A stretch of DNA of 64,000 nucleotides from Clostridium sp. (GTDB taxonomy: Bacteria > Bacillota > Clostridia > Lachnospirales > Lachnospiraceae), in NCBI GenBank assembly GCA_021770825.1, contig JAETQD010000014.1, positions 1 through 64,000 on the forward strand, read 5' to 3'. The position numbers and the translations under genes are program-made. A model generated the notes under the pieces. That model was not told the DNA's origin. It did no database searches and worked only from the letters and a program-made list of their open reading frames with translations. Shown one piece after another: positions 8,697 through 17,292 of the stretch (within the stretch, counting starts at the first letter, position 1; each line of letters begins with the position of its first letter).

Positions 8697-8766
8697 GCTT
8701 GAGATCAACAGCAGCCGTATTCCGGGAGAGACTTAGGAAGCCACAGACCTGACAGTACAGTAGAAT
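8697..8766 (+). pseudogene. Remnant of a second copy of the 6263-6862 gene (3' end)
   Basis: Seventy bases match 6796-6865 with about 10 differences (86% identity). The reading frame is the same, but a CAA codon has become TAG, giving EINSSRIPGET-stop-EATDLTVQ. Similarity continues weakly past the shared stop. Upstream of 8697 there is no sign of the rest of the gene. This is what is left after duplication and deletion, or a recombination junction. Confidence 0.8.
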
Positions 8767-8933
8767 TCTCATTCGCCTTTTGCCTGGCGCCCTATTCCGG
8801 CGATTTGTTGACTTGCCATATAAATTACATTAAAATGAATATAACCGCAGGAACAAAGAAGACTGCAAATAAATAATCTGAGCAATCTGAGCAAGAACCG
8901 AAAATGACCATGGAAAAGGGAATTGGTGAAGAT

Positions 8934-10373
8934 ATGATAGAGCTGGAGTTGATGGAATTAGTCAAAAAGGTGCAGGACAGGAAGACCGGGGAGCAGACAA
9001 TTGAGATTTTATCAGCCCATCGGGAATGCCCGAAACCTTTATACTCCACGTTATCATCCTTTTCCAATCAGGATAGCGGAGGAGTGATTCTTTTTGGGCT
9101 GGATGCAGAAAACGGGTTTGCGGTGACTGGCGTTTATGATGTCAGGGATTTGCAGAAAAGGGTATCTGAGCAGTGCAGGCAGATGGAGCCTGTGGTGCAG
9201 CCTGTGTTTACTGTATTAAAGGGCAAAAATGGCTGTGTTGTGGCAGCGGAGATCCCATCCATGGATGTGACGGAACGTCCATGCTATTATAGGGGCATGG
9301 GAAGGGCCAGGGGCTCCTATGTGCGGCAAGGCGCTTTGAATGTACCAATGCCGGATGAGCGGATATATGGGTATGAGGCTTTTCGGAAGAAATACCAGGA
9401 TGATATACGGGTAAATTACAGGGCGGATATGAGTGCAGTCAATACAGAGGCACTGGATTCTTATGTGTCCGTGGTAAAAAGCCGGCATCCGGGCCTGGCG
9501 CATTTGCCGGAGACGGATCTAAGACATCTTCTTGGTATGAGCACCGAGGGGCATCCTACCCTTGTCTGTACCTTGCTGTTTTCCATTTGCCCGCAGATGT
9601 TTTATCCCCAATATATGGTTCATGCCATGGTTGTTTCAGGAAATGGGAATGGCGCGGGCGCGGAGGATGAAACGCAGCTCATGGTGAATGAGAGAGTGGA
9701 AGGAACCATACCGGAGATTTTAGATGGCGTATCAAGCTTTTTTAAACATCATCTGAAACGCAAATCCATGCTTGACCCTAAGACTGGCCGGCGCACCGAG
9801 CGGTATGAATATCCGGTGTCAGCTTTGAGAGAGGCAGTATTAAATGCCCTGGTCCATAGAGATTACAGTGTTTATACGCATTCAATGCCCGTGGAAGTGC
9901 TTGTTTATAAGAACAGGATAGAAATTAAGAGCCCTGGCGGACTTTATGGACGGATGTCCTTGGATAAACTGGGGAAGATGCAGGCAGAGATAAGGAACCC
10001 GGCGCTGGCCAGGGCATTAGAGACCATGGGAATCATGAAAAACAGGTATTCCGGAATCCCTGCGATGCAGAGGGAATTGGGAAGCGCCGGAATGAAAGAG
10101 GCCGTGTTTACAGAGTCAGAGAATGGGATTTGTGTTACCTTTTATAATGGAGAGTGTGAGGAAATCCCGTCTTTGGACAGCACCGAGGAAAAAAAACTGC
10201 TGGAATTTTGTGAAATTCCCCGGGGACGAAAGGAGATTGCAGAATTTCTTGGTATGACAACCATTTTTTATGTAAGCAACCATTACATCAACCCTTTGGT
10301 TGAAAGCGGCAGGCTGAAAATGACCATTCCCGGCCATCCCAAAAGTAAAAACCAGAAATTTTATCGCGTATAA
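8934..10373 (+). CDS. AlbA_2-like / HATPase_c_4 protein
   Basis: The 479-residue protein begins with a Schlafen-AlbA_2-like domain (about 1-120; SFSNQDSGGVILFGLD). It continues with the HATPase_c_4 region containing SALREAVLNALVHRDYS (about 310-326) and IRNPALARALETMGIMKNRYSGIPAMQREL (about 365-390). A short winged-helix-like tail (EIAEFLGMTTIFYVSNHYINPLV) ends it. The start at 8934 has GGTGAAG just upstream; an in-frame ATG at 8904 is also possible. It is probably a DNA-binding or RNA-acting regulator in the accessory island. Sequence similarity to the 6957-8381 protein is limited to shared motifs. Confidence 0.8.
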   Translation: MIELELMELVKKVQDRKTGEQTIEILSAHRECPKPLYSTLSSFSNQDSGGVILFGLDAENGFAVTGVYDVRDLQKRVSEQCRQMEPVVQPVFTVLKGKNGCVVAAEIPSMDVTERPCYYRGMGRARGSYVRQGALNVPMPDERIYGYEAFRKKYQDDIRVNYRADMSAVNTEALDSYVSVVKSRHPGLAHLPETDLRHLLGMSTEGHPTLVCTLLFSICPQMFYPQYMVHAMVVSGNGNGAGAEDETQLMVNERVEGTIPEILDGVSSFFKHHLKRKSMLDPKTGRRTERYEYPVSALREAVLNALVHRDYSVYTHSMPVEVLVYKNRIEIKSPGGLYGRMSLDKLGKMQAEIRNPALARALETMGIMKNRYSGIPAMQRELGSAGMKEAVFTESENGICVTFYNGECEEIPSLDSTEEKKLLEFCEIPRGRKEIAEFLGMTTIFYVSNHYINPLVESGRLKMTIPGHPKSKNQKFYRV

Positions 10374-10390
10374 GGTGGCGGGATTAGATT

Positions 10391-10456
10391 AAAAAACGGA
10401 ATAAATTCCTTAATTTTGCAGATGCGAGAAATAAGTAGGAATAAATTCCGTTTTTT
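10391..10456. promoter_or_regulatory. Paired GGAATAAATTCC sites, operator or hairpin
   Basis: Two identical 12-mers, each close to palindromic, occur at 10398-10409 and 10438-10449, exactly 40 bases apart. Together with A6 and T7 runs they also make a 20-bp inverted repeat with two mismatches. They end just before the -35 of the promoter at 10459, so they may be a tandem operator for the DUF4143 ATPase, or the terminator of the preceding gene. Confidence 0.55.
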
Positions 10457-10458
10457 TG

Positions 10459-10487
10459 TTGATATTTTTTCTGTAACCACGTATACT
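10459..10487 (+). promoter_or_regulatory. Promoter of the DUF4143 ATPase gene
   Basis: TTGATA, 17 bases, TATACT, ending 28 bases before the ATG at 10515. Confidence 0.65.
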
Positions 10488-10514
10488 AAAGATAGGAAAT
10501 CAGGAGGTGGCGGT

Positions 10515-11747
10515 ATGCAGAGAATTGAGCGCGTGGAATACTTGAAATGGCTGCTGCGCCAAAAGGATAAGCAAATCATTAAAGTGGTCACAGGGGTACG
10601 CAGATGCGGGAAATCGACGCTGTTTGAAATATATCGTGACCATCTTTTAGAGAGCGGTATTTTACCGGAGCAGATTATAGCCATTAATTTTGAAGATATT
10701 GAGTACGAAGACCTTCTGAACTACCGGAGCCTGTACCAGTATGTCAAGGAACGGCTGGTTCCTGATAAGATGAATTATATTTTTCTTGATGAAATTCAGC
10801 ATGTGGGGCAGTACCAAAAGGCTGTGGACAGCCTGTTCCTGCGCGATAACTGCGATGTGTATATCACCGGCTCCAATGCATATTTTATGTCCGGTGAGCT
10901 GGCGACTCTGCTGACAGGCCGGTATGTGGAGCTTTCCATGATGCCGCTCTCCTTTAAAGAATTCTGCCAGGGGCTGGATGAAGAGAGAAGGAAGCTGACA
11001 CTGAATGAGAAATTCAACCTGTATATTTCCCTTGGCTCATTCCCATATGTGCTGAAATATCACTATGGGCTGCAGGAAGCCAGGGAATATATGAGCGGAA
11101 TTTATAACACGATCCTTTTAAATGATGTTGTAAGACGTTTTAAGATTGCAGATGTCAATATGCTGGAGGCGGTGACGAAATTCATGCTGTTCAATATCGG
11201 AAACCGCACGTCACCAACAACAATTGCAAATACCATGACATCGAATCAGAAAAAGATCGATCCCAAAACGGTTGACCGTTATATCCGTGGGCTCACGGAC
11301 AGCTTACTGTTTTACGAAGTGCGGCGGTACAATATTAAAGGTAAGGAATTTTTAAGCACCGTCAATAAATATTACACCACGGATATCGGAATGCGGAACA
11401 TGCTGGTGAAGGGGAAGGAATCCGATGTGGGCCATATTCTGGAGAATCTTGTTTATCTGGAACTCAGGCGCCGCGGATATGAGGTATATGTCGGCCAGGT
11501 GGGACGTGATGGAGAAATTGATTTTGTTGCCATGAAGGATGGAATTCCCTCCTATTATCAGGTGGCAGAGACAACGCTGGCGGAAAAGGTGCTAGAACGG
11601 GAGCTGGCACCGTTTAAGAAGACAGAAGACAATTATCCCAAATATCTCATTACTCTCGATGATATTTTTGGGGAAATGAATTACAATGGCGTCCAAAAGC
11701 TGAATGCATTGCGGTGGATGATGGGAACGGATATGGGGGACGCATAA
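10515..11747 (+). CDS. AAA_14 / DUF4143 ATP-binding protein
   Basis: This 410-residue protein has an N-terminal AAA domain with Walker A GVRRCGKST (residues 27-35), Walker B YIFLDEIQ (about 95) and an ITGSN sensor segment (about 121). A C-terminal DUF4143 domain has a PD-(D/E)xK-nuclease-like tail (about 290-380; ENLVYLELRRRGYEVYVG, then GEIDFVAMKDG). The family is widespread in anaerobes and its role is unknown, although the C-terminal motif resembles nuclease folds. The ATG at 10515 follows CAGGAGGTG; the longer frame from 10416 has no ribosome binding site. It stands alone with its own promoter. Confidence 0.88.
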   Translation: MQRIERVEYLKWLLRQKDKQIIKVVTGVRRCGKSTLFEIYRDHLLESGILPEQIIAINFEDIEYEDLLNYRSLYQYVKERLVPDKMNYIFLDEIQHVGQYQKAVDSLFLRDNCDVYITGSNAYFMSGELATLLTGRYVELSMMPLSFKEFCQGLDEERRKLTLNEKFNLYISLGSFPYVLKYHYGLQEAREYMSGIYNTILLNDVVRRFKIADVNMLEAVTKFMLFNIGNRTSPTTIANTMTSNQKKIDPKTVDRYIRGLTDSLLFYEVRRYNIKGKEFLSTVNKYYTTDIGMRNMLVKGKESDVGHILENLVYLELRRRGYEVYVGQVGRDGEIDFVAMKDGIPSYYQVAETTLAEKVLERELAPFKKTEDNYPKYLITLDDIFGEMNYNGVQKLNALRWMMGTDMGDA

Positions 11748-11795
11748 GAGAAAAGGGGAAAATTGGGATTGAGTCCTGAGCTCTCCGAAATTGTG

Positions 11796-11824
11796 TTGTA
11801 ATCACAGGCTGGATAGGATAAAAT
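11796..11824 (+). promoter_or_regulatory. Promoter of the DUF262-AAA operon
   Basis: TTGTAA, 17 bases, TAAAAT, 38 bases before the ATG at 11862. Confidence 0.5.
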
Positions 11825-11861
11825 AGAGGTAGTTGAAAAATCCAGAATGGGTGGAGAAAAA

Positions 11862-12893
11862 ATGGCTGTTTTTACCGGAAATGAACAAGTTAAAATTGAC
11901 ATGAGAATTCTTTCCCTTTATGAGCTGCTTCGGTGGGAAGAAAACGGAATTTTAAAAATGGATGCGCCGGAACTCAGGAATCTGCGGTGGACGCCGGAAG
12001 GGAAAAGCAGACTGATTGAGGCGGCCCTCAGAGGGATTCCCGTACAGGCGGTGTTCCTGGAAGCGGCAAAGGATGGGAGCATGAAAATCATTGACGGCGC
12101 CCAGAGAATCAAGACCTTTGTCTCCTTTTTAAAGGACAGATTCGGGCTTGTCAGTCAGAACCCGGATTGGAATGGGAAACGCTTTTCCGGCCTCCCTCCC
12201 ATTGAGCAGCGGAAAATCGAGGATTTTCAGTTGGTTGCTTATGTGATTTACAACGATTCCGAGGGAGAATTCCGCCGTCAATTGTTTGAGAGCATGAACT
12301 TAAACCGCCGCTCCTTTTCCTCTCAGGAGATCAGAAACTACCAGTATAGAAATATGGGCATTCCATTCATAAGAAAGCTGGCGGAGTATGATTCCTTCCA
12401 GCAGACGATTGCGGAAAAAGAAGTCGATTTTTCTGCGCTCCAGCATCATGAGCTGGTTCTGCGCTTTATGTCTTTTTACTATAAGGGATTTGAAGCGTAT
12501 AACGGCAATATGAAAAGCTTTTTGGATAAGACGCTCCGGGAATACAGTACCTACCGCAGCCGTGAAGCAGAGTTTGAGCAGGTATTTAAAAACGTATTCG
12601 ATGCCGTTGCAGAGATTTGGGGAACCGATGCATTCTTAGCGGATGGGAAGAAGCGCCGGATTAATCTGGCTCTGTATGATGTTATCACCTATTCATTTTC
12701 CGGATATGATAAAGAACGTTTAATTTGTTATGAAGACCAGATCAGACAGCACATGCAGCGCCTGCTTACGGAACACGCCGGATTCCGGGATTCGGTGAAG
12801 GGAGTTTCCAACACCAGCGCTGCGAAGGTGAGAACGCGTTTTGAACTCTGGCTGAATGAAATAAGTTTGATTTTAGGAGAAAGCAATGTTTGA
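11862..12893 (+). CDS. DUF262 domain protein, first gene of a putative three-gene defence operon
   Basis: The 343-residue protein has the N-terminal DUF262 fold (ParB/Srx-related, as in the GmrS part of GmrSD). RNLRWTPEGKSRLIEAALRG (39-58) precedes the signature IDGAQR (77-82), where most homologues have DGQQR. This motif is thought to bind or hydrolyse nucleotides in related proteins. The remaining 200 residues are helical and match nothing I know; the DUF1524 HNH nuclease usual in GmrD is absent. The start at 11862 is preferred over 11847 because GGTGGAG lies between the two. Its 3' end overlaps the AAA ATPase by 8 bases, indicating coupled translation. Confidence 0.85.
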   Translation: MAVFTGNEQVKIDMRILSLYELLRWEENGILKMDAPELRNLRWTPEGKSRLIEAALRGIPVQAVFLEAAKDGSMKIIDGAQRIKTFVSFLKDRFGLVSQNPDWNGKRFSGLPPIEQRKIEDFQLVAYVIYNDSEGEFRRQLFESMNLNRRSFSSQEIRNYQYRNMGIPFIRKLAEYDSFQQTIAEKEVDFSALQHHELVLRFMSFYYKGFEAYNGNMKSFLDKTLREYSTYRSREAEFEQVFKNVFDAVAEIWGTDAFLADGKKRRINLALYDVITYSFSGYDKERLICYEDQIRQHMQRLLTEHAGFRDSVKGVSNTSAAKVRTRFELWLNEISLILGESNV

Positions 12894-14136
12894 AAAATAT
12901 TCTGTCGGGAATTTTAAAATTCATCAGGACAGCGCGGACATAGAATTTCCGGGCTTGACCATACTGACCGGAACCAACAATTCAGGAAAAACTTCTCTGA
13001 TACAGAGTATCCGCGTTCTTTCTAAAATTGAAAATCAGCTTTCCGGAATTCCCTCTCTGGCCTTTCACAAAGTGGCCGGACTGGGGGAGCTTAAGGATGT
13101 ACTGAACAAAAACGTGAGCCGTTCGGAATGCATTGAATATAATCTTTATTTCCGGCTGATGCCTTCGCTGAATGCCCATGTTACGTTAAAATTCGGCTCT
13201 GTGCTCCAGGGAAACATGCAGGTGGCTGCCAGGCAGTCCGATGCAGCGGTACTGAATGAGCTTCAGGTTATTCTGGATGAAGGCGGCGATCAGTACAGCA
13301 GGTATCAGTTCATTCTTGGCGAACATGGATATACCTTTACAAAACAGGCGGATGGGAAAACGGATGTCCTGGGAACCGTCAGGTTTATGGGGATTCAGCC
13401 AATGACGTCCTTTCCTGAAATTCAGGATGTGAGAGAGCGGGAAAAGCTTTTGCTGTGCATTCAGGAATTAAGCAATCTGAATGAGATGTTCATACGTTAT
13501 CTTGGACCCTACCGTGCGGTTTCCGCCTATGTTCCGGATACCGGGTGCAGTTTCCTGGACATTAATGGAAATAATGTGGCAGAGGTCATGGCTCACTGGA
13601 GCGAGAAACCCACGTTTGATGGAACATCTTTTATGGACGCGTTTGCAAAATGGACTTCCAGGCTGCTTCAGACGGAATTTGCAGTCAGAATGGACAGCAG
13701 CCAGTACAAATTGGTCGCCATCGAAAGCGGAGTAGAGTTTGGAATCAGCCAGATCGGCTTCGGCAACACGCAGATTCTCCCTGTCATCGTACAGATCTTA
13801 ACGGCAATGCCGGGAGATTTGGTGATCATTGAAAATCCGGAGGTCCATCTGCATCCTAAATGGAAAGCGGACCTGGTGGAATTATTCTTATATGCGGCCA
13901 GCCATGGAATTAAAGTGGTGCTTGAAACACAGAGTATGGAAATCATCAACCGGACCCGGCTGATGGTAAAGAAGTCTCCAAATATGGCGGAAAAGATTGC
14001 GTTGTATTTCTTTGAAAAAAGAGGATTCTCCTGTGAAATCAACAGAATTGACATAAAAGAGACGGGAGAGATGGATGTCTGGCCAGAGGATTTTCTGGAC
14101 CGTGTTACAATCGAAGATAGTTTTGGGTTACTGTAA
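12886..14136 (+). CDS. AAA (OLD/RecF-like) ATPase, second gene of the operon
   Basis: The 416-residue protein is an AAA_15/AAA_21-type ATPase related to the SMC/OLD family. It shows Walker A GTNNSGKT (29-36) and a combined signature/Walker B region: QIGFGNTQILPVIVQIL (about 287-303), then VIIENPEVHLHP (about 311-322). A switch-like ETQSMEIINR (about 346) follows. No TOPRIM domain is present. Such ATPases act as motors or sensors paired with effector nucleases in systems such as Gabija, Septu and retron-linked modules, but this partner set is different. It overlaps the DUF262 gene by 8 bases and the third gene by 1. Confidence 0.88.
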   Translation: MFEKYSVGNFKIHQDSADIEFPGLTILTGTNNSGKTSLIQSIRVLSKIENQLSGIPSLAFHKVAGLGELKDVLNKNVSRSECIEYNLYFRLMPSLNAHVTLKFGSVLQGNMQVAARQSDAAVLNELQVILDEGGDQYSRYQFILGEHGYTFTKQADGKTDVLGTVRFMGIQPMTSFPEIQDVREREKLLLCIQELSNLNEMFIRYLGPYRAVSAYVPDTGCSFLDINGNNVAEVMAHWSEKPTFDGTSFMDAFAKWTSRLLQTEFAVRMDSSQYKLVAIESGVEFGISQIGFGNTQILPVIVQILTAMPGDLVIIENPEVHLHPKWKADLVELFLYAASHGIKVVLETQSMEIINRTRLMVKKSPNMAEKIALYFFEKRGFSCEINRIDIKETGEMDVWPEDFLDRVTIEDSFGLL

Positions 14137-15041
14137 TGGATTATTATTTTAATGAAAATGCTATTTTACATGAGCCCTCCCCATACTGTCTGAAAGAGCT
14201 GTTAAAAGAGTTCAAAGAACTGTATGATGAAACAGAAAAATATGGCGGGAAGATGTGGCTAAAAGAGACCTTTTCCTGCCATGATTTAAAGGCATTCGCA
14301 GATTCAGAAAATGGGAGGCAGTTCGCACTTCCTTTCCAGCTTTTCGGAAAATGCAGCCGGCTTACAGTGGGGCAGTATACGGAGGATGCCATAAAAGCAA
14401 TCGAACCGGAGGTATTGGATGAGCGTGTCCGCGAGCTCATTTATCTCTGCAACCGTGATGAAAATGAGCGGATTGTTTCTCTGACGGAGGATACGTCTGC
14501 ACCGGAAAAAGAATACTGCCTGCGTGGAGCTGCCCTTGCCAGGGTTGTCAATTTAAGAACTGCGGCAGAAATCGGCGATTACAACCTCATGAATCCGTTT
14601 CCCCAGAGCATCCGGGAAGTGTTTGAGCGGGTTGAAAAAATGTATCCGGATATTGTATTCACAAAAACGGCCTACAAGACCGCCGCCACAAGGGAAAGCG
14701 CTTACCGCACCATTGGATATGAACGTCTGTTAAATATGTTCCGCAGAATGAACGAGACGCTGCTTCCCTTTTATCGCGGGAAGGTATCGGGTAAGTCGGA
14801 AACCGATATTTTTCAGGAGCTGCGGACGGTGTATAATATTGATATTTCACCCGAGTCCCAGAAGACCCTGGACCTCTACGGCAAACAGCGCCAGCTCAAA
14901 ATCGACGGGGTGAAGCATGAATTCTCGAACCACATCAAATTTAAAAAGGATGCATGCCGCATCTATTTCAGATTTCTTGAGGATAAAAATAAGATATACA
15001 TTGGACACAGCGGAAAGCATTTAGACACAGCAGATGGATGA
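14136..15041 (+). CDS. Unknown protein, third gene of the DUF262-AAA operon
   Basis: The 301-residue soluble protein belongs to no family I can name. Residues 1-235 are mixed helix and strand. The last 65 residues form a compact basic domain with HEFSNHIKFKKDACRIYFRF and a terminal IYIGHSGKHL motif, a pattern reminiscent of small RNase-toxin-like folds; that is inference. Its ATG shares one base with the ATPase stop, so it is translationally coupled. With DUF262 and AAA partners it is a candidate effector or specificity factor. Confidence 0.7.
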   Translation: MDYYFNENAILHEPSPYCLKELLKEFKELYDETEKYGGKMWLKETFSCHDLKAFADSENGRQFALPFQLFGKCSRLTVGQYTEDAIKAIEPEVLDERVRELIYLCNRDENERIVSLTEDTSAPEKEYCLRGAALARVVNLRTAAEIGDYNLMNPFPQSIREVFERVEKMYPDIVFTKTAYKTAATRESAYRTIGYERLLNMFRRMNETLLPFYRGKVSGKSETDIFQELRTVYNIDISPESQKTLDLYGKQRQLKIDGVKHEFSNHIKFKKDACRIYFRFLEDKNKIYIGHSGKHLDTADG

Positions 15042-15068
15042 GAAGCCATGTCATTTTTACATATAAAC

Positions 15069-15088
15069 AGGGCAGGAATTCCTGCCCT
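15069..15088. terminator. Perfect 20-bp palindrome after the operon
   Basis: AGGGCAGGAA is followed directly by its complement TTCCTGCCCT, then TATACTTATATAC. It lies 28 bases beyond the stop of the third gene. It could be a weak terminator (no U-run) or a protein-binding site. The rest of 15042-15222 shows nothing. Confidence 0.45.
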
Positions 15089-15222
15089 ATACTTATATAC
15101 TTAAGTGAAATCCATTAGATACCAGACATCACCCAGAGAAGCTTTTATAATTTATCACTTCACCGCTGTAATCACCATACAGACAAAGCAGATACGTTCA
15201 TTTCATTTTTATTGTTTCCTGG

Positions 15223-15540
15223 TTATAACTGCTGTTTCCAATAAAGTAAGGCTATTTCAATGCACTCACGGTTGGTAGGAACCTCTCCAAAAGAGACGCC
15301 GCATAACTGTTGGGCGATTTCCTTTGCGCCTTTTTCCCAGGCCCGCTCACATAAGGTCCTGATGTTTCGTTCCACACAATGATACGATGTATGATACTTC
15401 TTTGCGACGGGTATATATACTTCCTTTGTTATTGCTGTTAACACTGTCTCATCCTGCAGCACAAGCTGTACACTTTCCAGGAAATACTGACATCCTTTAT
15501 AGTGTCCAAACAACTGAATTAGTTTTTGTACGTCATTCAT
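15223..15540 (-). CDS. Stand-alone Spo0A C-terminal DNA-binding domain protein
   Basis: The 105-residue protein is a Spo0A effector domain without the receiver. The Spo0A-like recognition helices are clear (ITKEVYIPVAKKYHT, 37-51; HCVERNIRTLCERAWEKG, 54-71), followed by the conserved PTNRECIEIALLY (88-100). In Spo0A this region binds 0A boxes (TGTCGAA). Without a receiver, activity would not depend on phosphorelay. The ATG at 15540 follows GGGAGGGATA; the longer frame adds an unlikely 25-residue tail. It may be a sporulation-linked or mobile-element regulator. Confidence 0.85.
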   Translation of the reverse strand: MNDVQKLIQLFGHYKGCQYFLESVQLVLQDETVLTAITKEVYIPVAKKYHTSYHCVERNIRTLCERAWEKGAKEIAQQLCGVSFGEVPTNRECIEIALLYWKQQL

Positions 15541-15601
15541 CACAATATCCCTCCCTTTTCTATTTTGACAATAGAACATCCGGCTTCGTCCATATATAAC
15601 A

Positions 15602-15635
15602 AAACCGCTCTGCATTTAATTAGCTAAGGAGCGGT
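15602..15635 (-). terminator. Possible terminator between two small regulator genes
   Basis: AACCGCTC (15602-15609) pairs with GAGCGGTT (15628-15635). On the minus strand the stem is followed by TTGTTATAT, so it is a weak terminator for the HTH gene at 15719. Confidence 0.4.
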
Positions 15636-15718
15636 TGTTTATATGCTATGAAATTACTATAAAAGCCTTACTCCCTAAGTATTTAAAAGATGCTTGGAGG
15701 ACATGCTCTTTTTGAAAA

Positions 15719-15940
15719 CTAATTATCTGATTCTAACTCTGTCTCTGTCGCCTTTTTCAGAGCTTCTTCTTCTGTACATCCGAAAATACGGCTGAAAGTC
15801 TTAACAGTACTCAGAGAAAGAGGCTCCTTTTTCAGAAGACAGTCAACTTGTCTGCTATCAAGATTATAACGATTCACCAACTGGTGGGTATGAATCGTTT
15901 TTTGCTCTAATGCTTTGTGTAACCGTGCATAATTGATCAT
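15719..15940 (-). CDS. Small HTH (XRE-like) protein
   Basis: The 73-residue protein has a short Cro/CI-like helix-turn-helix (HTHQLVNRYNLDSRQVDCLL) and a charged tail. It resembles in length and opening (INYARL versus VSYARL) the small regulator at 36963. The ATG at 15940 has AAGGTGA 6 bases ahead; a GTG at 15949 overlaps that site. Its targets are unknown. The 217 bases upstream are AT-rich and empty. Confidence 0.7.
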   Translation of the reverse strand: MINYARLHKALEQKTIHTHQLVNRYNLDSRQVDCLLKKEPLSLSTVKTFSRIFGCTEEEALKKATETELESDN

Positions 15941-16167
15941 GATATTCACCTTTTTATTGGGTATTTTTTTGAAATCCGGATTGTTTTAAATCTATTTTTA
16001 TTATAAGCGAAAAATCATGGGAGCACAACCATATTATGGCGTTATTGCGAAAAATTTTTTAAAAAATTTGTATTGGTAAGGGGTAGTTGTGGTTTTTACA
16101 TTTAATTCTGAAGTGGGGGCTATCTTTGGGATGGATGTAAAGGAAATTGATTTATTTTATAAGAAGC

Positions 16168-17292
16168 TTAATAAAGATTCGCCGATGTAGGATGTACTTT
16201 TACTATATAAGAAAACAATTCTTCCCAACCTTTTACAAATGGAGGTGATATTGGTTTTTCTTTTATCGGCGTATATAATGGTTTGCCTTCAATAATACTA
16301 GCGATACAACGGCTTAAACTCATCGAATCATCCTGTTGAAAAAACATCACTTTTTCATATTCTCCAAGTGTTTCTCGTGTATATGGCAGATCCACCAAAA
16401 TCATATCCTTGCCAGTTTGTTTGAACTCGCTGATCGGTAATCCCCATGTCTCCATACTAGAAGGAAATATCAAACAATCAGCCTGATCATATAATTGAAA
16501 TACCTCTTCCCTTGGCCTAATTCCTATCCAACTAATACATTCTATATTCTTATACTTTTTATACAACTCTTGGGAATAAAGATTCTCACTGCCATCTAAA
16601 GTCAACAGTATTTGACACTTATTTTTATCTATTTTTTTTGCTGCCTCGCATATAATTTCAAAGTTCTTAAAGTATCTTGGAAAAGCAGGGTAGATAAAGA
16701 TTTTCTTTTCACTCTCATTTTTATCCATGGTATACTTATATTCGTAATTTTCTTTTCTTACCTCAGGTCTGGCAACTATAACATTTTTTATAGGATACAT
16801 TTTCAAAAACTCTTCTCGCATCCAGTCAGTTTGCACAATAATTCCCGTAGCTTTTGTAATGTTGATTCTATAAATGTATTTATATAGATAAGAGAATATT
16901 ACATTTGTGGTACTATACTTTACATTTTTTAAATCCCTTTTTATAAATGGACTAACATTATGGCAATAAGTAAAAATCTTATCGGCCATTACATTTGGTG
17001 TCATATCGTGTAAAGAAAGCCATATTTCTATATCATGAGTTTCCGAATATTTTTTAAAGTATAGATACTCGTAGTACATCCGATGTGCATAGCTTTTTCT
17101 TGAATTCGGAAGTTCCACAAATTCAATCACAGAATTACTATACTTTTTGAACAAGTCTATCTTGTGAACAAACGCTGTTAACTTGTAATACTTATAAATG
17201 TCACTTTTGATAATTGCATCAAGGCAATCATAATATATTGAAAGCGGACCGCCTTCAAATAAATTAATTCCTGTTACAACCAATTCTCTCAT
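16168..17292 (-). CDS. Glycosyltransferase family 1/GT4
   Basis: The 374-residue GT-B enzyme has the GT4 donor-binding motif near its C-terminus (FPSSMETWGLPISEF, about 282-296) and IFIYPAFPRYFKNFE (about 198) in the inter-domain region. It probably adds a sugar to the lipid-linked repeat unit. It is the last gene in the polysaccharide cluster, 234 bases beyond the epimerase. The ATG at 17292 has AAGGA 9 bases ahead. The gap 17293-17526 contains nothing recognisable. Confidence 0.85.
   Translation of the reverse strand: MRELVVTGINLFEGGPLSIYYDCLDAIIKSDIYKYYKLTAFVHKIDLFKKYSNSVIEFVELPNSRKSYAHRMYYEYLYFKKYSETHDIEIWLSLHDMTPNVMADKIFTYCHNVSPFIKRDLKNVKYSTTNVIFSYLYKYIYRINITKATGIIVQTDWMREEFLKMYPIKNVIVARPEVRKENYEYKYTMDKNESEKKIFIYPAFPRYFKNFEIICEAAKKIDKNKCQILLTLDGSENLYSQELYKKYKNIECISWIGIRPREEVFQLYDQADCLIFPSSMETWGLPISEFKQTGKDMILVDLPYTRETLGEYEKVMFFQQDDSMSLSRCIASIIEGKPLYTPIKEKPISPPFVKGWEELFSYIVKVHPTSANLY

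Noticed and set aside
15069..15088. Restriction-like or att palindrome
   Set aside because: A perfect palindrome exists, but no recombinase or matching copy was seen; treated as a possible terminator only.
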